Of a stretch of DNA of 64,000 nucleotides, positions 58,053-64,000 are shown piece after piece. Position 1 is the stretch's first letter. Each line of letters opens with the position of its first letter. Below the pieces are notes generated by a model, which did not search any database, was not told the DNA's origin, and saw only the letters and a list, made by a program, of their open reading frames with translations. Source of the stretch: Micromonospora halotolerans (GTDB taxonomy: Bacteria; Actinomycetota; Actinomycetes; Mycobacteriales; Micromonosporaceae); contig NZ_CP134876.1 in assembly GCF_032108445.1 (NCBI RefSeq), positions 434,001-498,000 on the forward strand, in the 5' to 3' direction. Both the position numbers and the translations under genes were made by a program.

Positions 58053-59570
58053 TCAGTCGACGTCGACCCAGTCGAGGGTGCGGCCGACCGCCTTCTTCCA
58101 CCGGGCGTAGCCGGTCTCGCGCTGCTCCGGCGACCAGGTCGGCTGCCAGCGCCGGCTCTCGTTCCAGTTCTCGCGCAGTTCGTCGGTGCTCTTCCAGAAC
58201 CCGACGGCGAGCCCGGCCGCGTAGGCGGCGCCCAGGGCGGTGGTCTCGGCGACCACCGGGCGGCTGACCGGCACACCGAGGATGTCCGCCTGGAGCTGCA
58301 TGCAGAGGTCGTTGACCGTGACGCCGCCGTCGACCTTCAGGCACTCCAGGGGCACCCCGCAGTCCTGCTCCATGGCCTCGGCCACGTCGCGGCTCTGGTA
58401 GCAGATCGACTCCAGGGTGGCCCGGGCGATGTGCGCGTCGGTGTTGAACCGGGACAGTCCGACGATCGCGCCGCGGGCGTCGGAGCGCCAGTACGGGGCG
58501 AACAGCCCGGAGAACGCCGGCACGAAGTACACGCCGCCGTTGTCCTCGACCTGACGGGCCAGGATCTCGCTCTGCGCGGCGCTGCTGATGATCTTGAGCT
58601 GGTCGCGCAGCCACTGCACGGCCGAGCCGGTGACCGCGATCGAACCCTCCAGCGCGTAGACCGGCGCCTCGTCGCCGAACTGGTAGCAGACCGTGGTGAG
58701 CAGCCCGGCCGTGGACCGCACGATGTCGGTGCCGGTGTTGACCAGCATGAAGTTGCCCGTGCCGTACGTGTTCTTCGCCTCGCCCGGCGCGAAGCAGACC
58801 TGCCCCACCGTGGCGGCCTGCTGGTCGCCCAGGTCACCGGTGATCCGGACGGGGCTGCTGAACGGCCCGTGCGGCACCGTGCTGCCGTAGGAGCGCGGGT
58901 CGGAGGACGGCCGGATCTCGGGCAGCATGGCCCGCGGGATGCCGAAGAACGACAGCATCTCGTCGTCCCAGTCGAGCGTCTCCAGGTTCATGAGCATCGT
59001 GCGGCTGGCGTTGGTGGGGTCGGTGACATGCACGCCGCCCTCGGTGCCGCCGGTCAGGTTCCACAGCAGCCAGGTGTCGGTGTTGCCGAAGACGGCCTCG
59101 CCCCGCTCGGCCGCCTCCCGGACCCCGTCGACGTTCTCCAGGATCCACTGGATCTTCCCGCCGGAGAAGTACGTCGCCGGCGGCAGCCCCGCCCGGCTCC
59201 GGATGACGTCGCCCCGGCCCTCGCGTTCCAGCGCCGAGGCGATCCGGTCGGTGCGGGTGTCCTGCCAGACGATCGCGTTGTAGTAGGGCCGGCCGGTCCG
59301 GCGGTTCCACACCACCGTGGTCTCACGCTGGTTGGTGATGCCGAGCGCGGCGAGGTCGGAGCCGGCCAGGCCGTGCTCGTTCATCGCGGTCTGGACCACC
59401 GTCTGGGTCCGTTCCCAGATCTCCAGAGGGTTGTGCTCGACCCAGCCCGCCCGCGGCAGGATCTGCTGGTGTTCGAGCTGGTGGCGGCCGACCTCGTTGC
59501 CGCCATGGTCGAAGATCATGAAACGGGTGCTGGTGGTGCCCTGGTCCACGGCGCCGACGAAGTCAGCCAT
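58053..59570 (-). CDS. glpK: Glycerol kinase
   Basis: A 505-residue FGGY-family kinase, making glycerol-3-phosphate from glycerol and ATP. Full-length and typical: [12 protein letters not shown] at the N-terminus, [11 protein letters not shown], and [17 protein letters not shown] in the C-terminal domain. The [12 protein letters not shown] segment is the FGGY-type hinge. GAGGAG precedes the ATG. No glpF or glpD is adjacent; the gene stands alone. The 194-nt gap before its start, up to the NIPSNAP gene end, holds the promoter. Confidence 0.96.
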   Translation of the reverse strand: MADFVGAVDQGTTSTRFMIFDHGGNEVGRHQLEHQQILPRAGWVEHNPLEIWERTQTVVQTAMNEHGLAGSDLAALGITNQRETTVVWNRRTGRPYYNAIVWQDTRTDRIASALEREGRGDVIRSRAGLPPATYFSGGKIQWILENVDGVREAAERGEAVFGNTDTWLLWNLTGGTEGGVHVTDPTNASRTMLMNLETLDWDDEMLSFFGIPRAMLPEIRPSSDPRSYGSTVPHGPFSSPVRITGDLGDQQAATVGQVCFAPGEAKNTYGTGNFMLVNTGTDIVRSTAGLLTTVCYQFGDEAPVYALEGSIAVTGSAVQWLRDQLKIISSAAQSEILARQVEDNGGVYFVPAFSGLFAPYWRSDARGAIVGLSRFNTDAHIARATLESICYQSRDVAEAMEQDCGVPLECLKVDGGVTVNDLCMQLQADILGVPVSRPVVAETTALGAAYAAGLAVGFWKSTDELRENWNESRRWQPTWSPEQRETGYARWKKAVGRTLDWVDVD

Positions 59571-59764
59571 GCGGGGGTCTCCTCACTACGGGCGGCGCGG
59601 GTGTCATCGTGACGTGAACCGTAGGAAAGGTCGCGAGGCCGGGTCAACGAAACCCCCCTCACACGAGCCGCGCCATGCGCACCGACGGCCGCTCACCCCG
59701 CAGATGCCGCTCCTGATGCTGCGCACCGCCCCAGGTTCCGCACGGGTGGCGGGAGATCGTGGGA

Positions 59765-60076
59765 TCAGTCGGTCGGCAGGAGTGGGCGCATGAAGGTGCG
59801 TTCGTAGCGCAGGACGCAGCCCGACTCGTCGCGGATCCGGTCGGCCGCCACGAACTCCGGGTCGTCGCCGAACCGTGCGCGGTAGCGCTCGTACGCCGCC
59901 AGGCTCTCGAAGCTGAACAAAGCCTCGGCCCGGTCGCTGGCTCCCTCGGCGGGCAGGAAGTAGCCGTGGTGCACGCCGCCGTGCTTGGCCACCAGCCGCA
60001 TCCACTCGCGGGCGAAGCGTTCGAACGCCTCGATCTGCGCGGGGTCGACGGTGTAGTGCACGACGCAGGTGATCAC
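59765..60076 (-). CDS. NIPSNAP family protein
   Basis: A 103-residue protein of the ferredoxin-like dimeric alpha/beta-barrel type. VITCVVHYTVDPAQIEAFERF followed by HHGYFLPAEG is the NIPSNAP-type pattern. The GTG at 60076 is chosen because family members begin just at this MITC/VITC sequence; a GTG three codons upstream is possible. The function is not known. The gene is single. Confidence 0.82.
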   Translation of the reverse strand: MITCVVHYTVDPAQIEAFERFAREWMRLVAKHGGVHHGYFLPAEGASDRAEALFSFESLAAYERYRARFGDDPEFVAADRIRDESGCVLRYERTFMRPLLPTD

Positions 60077-60095
60077 GACGCCCACCCTACGGGCC

Positions 60096-60134
60096 GCCGT
60101 GCCGGCGCTCCCGCGGCGGGAGCGCCGGCACGGC
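60096..60134 (-). terminator. Perfect 18-bp hairpin after the CU044_5270-type gene
   Basis: The 18-nt arms at 60096-60113 and 60117-60134 are exact reverse complements around a 3-nt CGG loop. It lies 14 nt past the stop of the CU044_5270-type gene, and 20 nt before the NIPSNAP start. It is a strong terminator without a U-run. Confidence 0.88.
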
Positions 60135-60148
60135 CGGGACAGGGAGTG

Positions 60149-61243
60149 TCAGCCGCAGCCCAACGCCTGGTCGTAGCCGCGCGGCACGTCCCCGGCGACG
60201 ACCTTGTCCGCGGTCTCCCAGAACACCTCCGGCCAGTCGCCCTCGTCCTTCATCTGGTGCAGCACCTTCCAGTTGTGGCTGCTGCGCAGCGCGTCGGCGG
60301 CCCGCCGGAGGGCGGCGTCGTCGCCGGCCCGCTTGGCGCGCTGCCATTCGGCGATCCAGGCGCAGCCGATCCGGGACGTCACCTGGGCACCGAACTGGTA
60401 CGCGTCGTTGGTCCCGAGGCCGGCCAGCGCGGCCTTGTCGAAGTCCGGCGGCAGGGGAATGTCGGCGAGCACGACGGTGGCCCGCTCCTCCACGCGGGCC
60501 GGCGTGACGATCTCCGGCGGGAGCGCGGCCAGCCAGGTCCGCACGTCAACGCGGACGACGTGGGTGAGGGTCCGGTCGAACTCGGTCCGGTTCCCGCCGC
60601 CGGCGCGGAGTTCGACGAAGACGCCGTCGCGGGGGCGGAGCATGACCGCGAAGTCGTCCGAGCTGTAGCGGAACAGGTCACCGTCCCACCCGTCTACCTT
60701 CACCGCCTCCGGTGCGCTGACGTGGCGCCGGTCCGCGTGGTAGCCGTCGTACTGGTCGGCCGGGTACCAGTTCATGTCGAACTGCCGTCCGCCCTTGCCG
60801 AACGCGATGGTGCCCTGCTTCTCGGCGAACCCGTAGACGGTGATCACCCGCCAGCCGGGCTCGTCGATCAACAGTCGGGGGTTCTGCTCGGCGGCCTTCA
60901 ACGCCACCGGCGAGTAGACGACGGAGGTGGCCGGCCCGGCGGTCGGCCCGGCGGAGGTGCCCCCCGGGGCGGCCTGGCGGTCGCCCGGCGGCGCGCCGAA
61001 CATCGTGGACACGGCGATGAGGCCGACGAGCGCCGCGGCCGCGGTCAGCGGGCCGGCGAGGCGGCGGACCAGGCCGCGACGCGCCCGGGAGCGGGGCTGC
61101 GGTGCTTCGGCGACGCGGTCGAGCGTCGGTTCGGACATGATTTCCTCCAGGAGGGCCTGCTTCGCCCCTTCGAGGCGCCCGATGACATCGGGTCGGTAAG
61201 GGTCGGCGTCTCGGACCATCCGGTCGAGGTGCTCCTCGGTCAT
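60149..61243 (-). CDS. CU044_5270-type membrane protein (sigma-factor partner)
   Basis: A 364-residue protein with a cytoplasmic N-terminus of about 58 residues, one membrane helix (about 62-82) and a large extracytoplasmic domain. The N-terminus (DADPYRPDVIGRLEGAKQALLEEIMSEP) is the signature of CU044_5270-type proteins found beside ECF sigma factors in actinobacteria. Its ATG overlaps the sigma-factor stop (ATGA), so expression is coupled. It is a candidate anti-sigma or signal-receiving protein; no zinc-finger motif is visible. Confidence 0.78.
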   Translation of the reverse strand: MTEEHLDRMVRDADPYRPDVIGRLEGAKQALLEEIMSEPTLDRVAEAPQPRSRARRGLVRRLAGPLTAAAALVGLIAVSTMFGAPPGDRQAAPGGTSAGPTAGPATSVVYSPVALKAAEQNPRLLIDEPGWRVITVYGFAEKQGTIAFGKGGRQFDMNWYPADQYDGYHADRRHVSAPEAVKVDGWDGDLFRYSSDDFAVMLRPRDGVFVELRAGGGNRTEFDRTLTHVVRVDVRTWLAALPPEIVTPARVEERATVVLADIPLPPDFDKAALAGLGTNDAYQFGAQVTSRIGCAWIAEWQRAKRAGDDAALRRAADALRSSHNWKVLHQMKDEGDWPEVFWETADKVVAGDVPRGYDQALGCG

Positions 61244-61806
61244 CTGCCCTCCTTCGGGGCGGGTGCGGTCACGACGTCGAGTACATGTCCGGGTCGTCCG
61301 AGGTCGTCACCGACGAGTTCGCGGAGCCGGGCCCGCGCCCGCGAGAGGCGGGTACGCACGGCGGCCGGGCTCACCCGGAGGACCTCGGCCGCCTCGCGCG
61401 GTTCGAGTCCCTCCCAGACGGTGAGCAGCAGCACCTCCCGGTCCAGCTCCCCCAGCCGGGTCAGCGCGGCCCGGATGGCGAGCCGTTCCGGCACCTCGCT
61501 GCCCGGGTCGCCGCCGATCACCGCGGTGATCCGTTGGCGTAGCCGCTCCCCCAGCCGCTGCCGGCGTACGCCGCCGCGGTGGTGGTTGGCGAGCACGCGG
61601 CGGGCGACGCCGTACAGCCAGAGCCGGGCCTCGCCGTCGGCCGGCAGGTCCCGTCTTCGGCGCCAGGCGACCAGGAAGGTCTCGGCGACGACGTCGGCCG
61701 CGTCCTCGGGCTGCGCGACGCGGCGCAGGGCGTACGCCAGCAGCGGCCCGAAGTCGGCCGCGTAGACGCGTCGGAAGCGTTCCTCGTGCTCGGTCCCGGA
61801 GCTCAC
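61240..61806 (-). CDS. ECF RNA polymerase sigma factor
   Basis: A 188-residue ECF sigma factor. Region 2 spans about 10-80 (AYALRRVAQPEDAADVVAETFLVAWRR is the DNA-melting region) and region 4 about 115-170 (ALTRLGELDREVLLL, EAAEVLRVSPAAVRTRLSRAR is the -35-reading helix). The start is GTG at 61806. It is coupled to the CU044_5270-type membrane protein, so it probably controls a small regulon in response to an envelope signal. Confidence 0.93.
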   Translation of the reverse strand: MSSGTEHEERFRRVYAADFGPLLAYALRRVAQPEDAADVVAETFLVAWRRRRDLPADGEARLWLYGVARRVLANHHRGGVRRQRLGERLRQRITAVIGGDPGSEVPERLAIRAALTRLGELDREVLLLTVWEGLEPREAAEVLRVSPAAVRTRLSRARARLRELVGDDLGRPGHVLDVVTAPAPKEGR

Positions 61807-61851
61807 GTCCGTCCCATGTCCGGTCGGGCCCCCATCGTGACAGGGAATCCG

Positions 61852-63696
61852 TCAGCCGGGATGCAGGTGCGTGCGCCGGGTCTTGCGTCCCGCCTCGTAC
61901 GCCGCCCGGGCGGCCCGCCCCTCCACGGTGGTGGAGACCTCGGCGACCGGCACGTCCCACCAGGCGCCGGCGTCCGGTCCGGCCTCGAACCGGTCGGTCC
62001 GCACGTGCACCACGGTGGTCCGGGTGACCGCCTTCGCCGTCGCCAGCGCCGCGCGGAGCTGCGCCATGGTGGACACCCGGATCAGGTCGGCGCCGAGGCT
62101 CGCCGCGTTGGCGCCGAGGTCGATCGGCAGCGGCTCCCCGGACCGGTCGGCGTAGGCGGTGCCGAGCCGGTGCGCGCCGACGCTCTCCGAGAGCCGGCCG
62201 ATCGAGGCGAAGCCGGAGTTGTCGACCAGCACCACGACCAGCTTGACGCCCTCGGCGACCGCGGTGGCCAGCTCGCTGGGCAGCATGAGGTAGGAGCCGT
62301 CGCCGACCAGCACGAACACCTCGCGCTCCGGCGCGGCCAGCTTCACCCCGATCCCGCCGGCGATCTCGTAGCCCATGCAGGAGTAGCCGTACTCGACGTG
62401 GTAGCTCTTGGGGTCCTCGCTGCGCCACAGCCGGTGCAGGTCGCCGGGCATCGACCCGGCGGCGCACACCACCACGCCGCGCGGGCCGGCGGCGTCGTTG
62501 ACGGCGCCGATCACCGCGGTCTGGGTGGGCGGCGCGTCCGGGTCGGCGTGCCGGGCGCGGTCCGCGACGGCCGTCCACCGCTCGCGCAGCCGGGTCACCG
62601 ACTCCCGGTACGCCGGCTCGGTGGCCCAGCCGGCGCAGGCCTCGCCGAGGACCGTGAGGCTCTCCCGCGCGTCGCCGACGACCTGCGTGCCGGACAGTTT
62701 CGCCGCGTCGAAGCGGGTGACGTTGAGGTTGACGAACCGCGTGCCGTCGCCGAACAGGGTGCCGGAGGCGGTGGTGAAGTCGCTGTAGCGGGTGCCCACC
62801 CCGATCACCACGTCCGCGCCGGCCGCGATCTCGTTGGCGGCGGTGGTGCCGGTGACGCCGACCGCGCCGAGGGCGAGCGGATGGTCGTGCCGCAGCGCGC
62901 CGGTGCCGGCCTGGGACTCGGCGACCGGCACGCCGTGCTCCTCGGCGAACCGGCGCAGCGCCTCGGTCGCCCCGCTGTAGATCACCCCGCCGCCGGCCAC
63001 CAGCAGCGGCCGGCGGGCCGCCCGCACGATCCCGGCCGCGCGGGCCAGCGCCGCCTCGTCGGCGCGGGGCCGCGGCACGTGCCAGACCCGTTCGGCGAAC
63101 AGCTCGTCCGGCCAGTCGTACGCCTCGGCCTGCACGTCCTGCGGCAGGGCGAGGGTGACCGCGCCGGTCTCCGCCGGGTCGGTGAGCACCCGCATGGCGG
63201 CGAGCAGCGCCACGGGCAGCTGCTCGGGCCGGTTGATCCGGTCCCAGTAGCGGGAGACCGGCCGCAGCGCGTCGGTGACGCTCACGTCGTAGGAGCGCGG
63301 GTCCTCCAGCTCCTGGAGCACCGGGTTGGCGACCCGGGTGGCGAAGATGTCGCCGGGCAGGAGCAGCACCGGCAGCCGGTTGATGGTGGCGCCGGCGGCG
63401 CCGGTGACCAGGTTCGTGGCGCCGGGGCCGATCGAGGTGGTGCAGGCCAGGGTGCTGAGCCGGTCGGTCATCCGGGCGTACGCCGCGGCCGTGTGCACCA
63501 TGCCCTGCTCGGTGCGGCAGAGGTGGTACGGCAGGTCGGCGCCGGCGGTGGCCAGGGCCTCGCCGAGCCCGGCGACGTTGCCGTGGCCGAAGATGCCGAA
63601 GCAGGCCGGGACGAGCCGCTGCCGCCGCCCGTCGCGCTCGGAGAACTGCCGGGCCAGGAACGTCACGACCGCCTGCGCCACCGTCAACCTGGGCAT
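61852..63696 (-). CDS. iolD: 3D-(3,5/4)-trihydroxycyclohexane-1,2-dione acylhydrolase IolD
   Basis: A 614-residue ThDP-dependent enzyme of myo-inositol catabolism; it opens the ring of trihydroxycyclohexane-dione to 5-deoxy-glucuronate. The N-terminal ThDP-binding half has CRTEQGMVH (the conserved Glu). The C-terminal half has the metal/ThDP motif GDGSYLMLPSE, ending in DNSG. The ATG at 63696 has GGAGG 4 nt upstream; the GTG one codon earlier overlaps the iolB stop. iolB lies upstream on the same strand, so this is the edge of an iol cluster that continues past the window. Confidence 0.95.
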   Translation of the reverse strand: MPRLTVAQAVVTFLARQFSERDGRRQRLVPACFGIFGHGNVAGLGEALATAGADLPYHLCRTEQGMVHTAAAYARMTDRLSTLACTTSIGPGATNLVTGAAGATINRLPVLLLPGDIFATRVANPVLQELEDPRSYDVSVTDALRPVSRYWDRINRPEQLPVALLAAMRVLTDPAETGAVTLALPQDVQAEAYDWPDELFAERVWHVPRPRADEAALARAAGIVRAARRPLLVAGGGVIYSGATEALRRFAEEHGVPVAESQAGTGALRHDHPLALGAVGVTGTTAANEIAAGADVVIGVGTRYSDFTTASGTLFGDGTRFVNLNVTRFDAAKLSGTQVVGDARESLTVLGEACAGWATEPAYRESVTRLRERWTAVADRARHADPDAPPTQTAVIGAVNDAAGPRGVVVCAAGSMPGDLHRLWRSEDPKSYHVEYGYSCMGYEIAGGIGVKLAAPEREVFVLVGDGSYLMLPSELATAVAEGVKLVVVLVDNSGFASIGRLSESVGAHRLGTAYADRSGEPLPIDLGANAASLGADLIRVSTMAQLRAALATAKAVTRTTVVHVRTDRFEAGPDAGAWWDVPVAEVSTTVEGRAARAAYEAGRKTRRTHLHPG

Positions 63697-64000
63697 CACG
63701 CCTCCTTCGTCCCGGGCCGGGTCAGCGGCAGCCGCGGGTCCACCGGTTGGCCGACCCAGCTGCCCCGGATCCAGCCGTGCCGGGGATCGTCCACACAGGC
63801 CATGGTCCGGGCGGCGCCGGGTCCGGCCAGCACGTTCAGGTAGTAGAGGTCGTAGCCCGGGGCGGCCATCGACGGCCCGTGGTAGCCGTAGGGGACGAGC
63901 ACCACGTCGCCGGTGCGCACCTCGGCCAGCACGTCGATGGGCCGGTCGGCGGTGCCGTAGACCCGCTGGTAGCCCACCGGCCCCTCGCCGGGCGCACCGC
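63696..64000 (-). CDS. iolB: 5-deoxy-glucuronate isomerase IolB (partial, C-terminal part)
   Basis: Only the last about 100 codons are in the window; the start lies beyond 64000. The reading VLVPYGYHGPSMAAPGYDLYYLN is the conserved cupin core of IolB, which isomerises 5-deoxy-glucuronate to 2-deoxy-5-keto-gluconate, the next step after IolD. Its stop overlaps the iolD start region, supporting one operon. Confidence 0.93.
   Translation of the reverse strand, partial: GAPGEGPVGYQRVYGTADRPIDVLAEVRTGDVVLVPYGYHGPSMAAPGYDLYYLNVLAGPGAARTMACVDDPRHGWIRGSWVGQPVDPRLPLTRPGTKEA

Noticed and set aside
1..64000. tRNA, rRNA, CRISPR array, insertion sequence or att site
   Set aside because: Scanning by eye found no such structure; a tRNAscan, CRISPR finder and IS search would be needed to be certain.

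Overview
This is a very GC-rich actinobacterial chromosome segment. The gene content (DUF5709 protein, NIT-domain kinase/roadblock pair, CU044_5270-type protein with ECF sigma factor, DUF187-type glycosyl hydrolase, chains of ATGA/GTGA stop-start overlaps) suggests Micromonospora or a close relative. The genus is inferred from gene content, not from a marker gene. No rRNA, tRNA, CRISPR array or transposase was seen.

Left flank (1-24.0 kb): a sigma-factor tail with its membrane partner; a DUF5709 protein; a Tat-secreted phospholipase C with a one-base frameshift near its end; an alpha/beta hydrolase; a minus-strand operon that places a CvnA-like kinase and a CvnB-like roadblock protein directly ahead of a complete LivKHMGF branched-chain amino acid-type ABC transporter and a methyltransferase; an XRE regulator; a cytochrome P450; an arginase-family enzyme with a membrane protein, divergent from a MerR regulator across a MerR-type operator; a zinc alcohol dehydrogenase; a GrpB protein; a 1,079-residue secreted propeller/Ig-like protein; and an NAD-dependent epimerase.

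Centre (24.5-48.0 kb): a tightly overlapping six-gene NRPS/PKS operon. Gene 1 encodes C-A(Asn)-T-KS-AT-T-C-A-T-TE fused in frame to a 12-helix MFS exporter (3,941 aa). The TE has Cys where Ser is usual. Gene 2 is A(Ala)-T-C. Genes 3 and 4 are two TauD/SyrP-like Fe(II)/2-oxoglutarate oxygenases. Gene 5 is a degenerate C, an A domain interrupted by an FkbM-type methyltransferase, then T-C-T with no second A domain. Gene 6 is a PLP-dependent gamma-lyase/gamma-synthase. I infer a small hydroxylated, possibly O-methylated peptide-polyketide with a retained beta-keto group, perhaps cyclised by the Cys-TE (tetramate or beta-lactone are options) and exported by the fused MFS domain. This is the best candidate for a previously undescribed system here.

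Right flank (48.1-64.0 kb): a DUF1223 protein, two MFS exporters, a DUF817 membrane protein, a DUF187-type glycosyl hydrolase, a secreted S1 protease with a strong terminator, a PAS/SpoIIE phosphatase with an RsbW-like ATPase, glycerol kinase, a NIPSNAP protein, an ECF sigma/CU044_5270 pair, and the start of a myo-inositol catabolic locus (iolD, partial iolB). Domain calls, adenylation codes and start sites were read by eye, without database searches.
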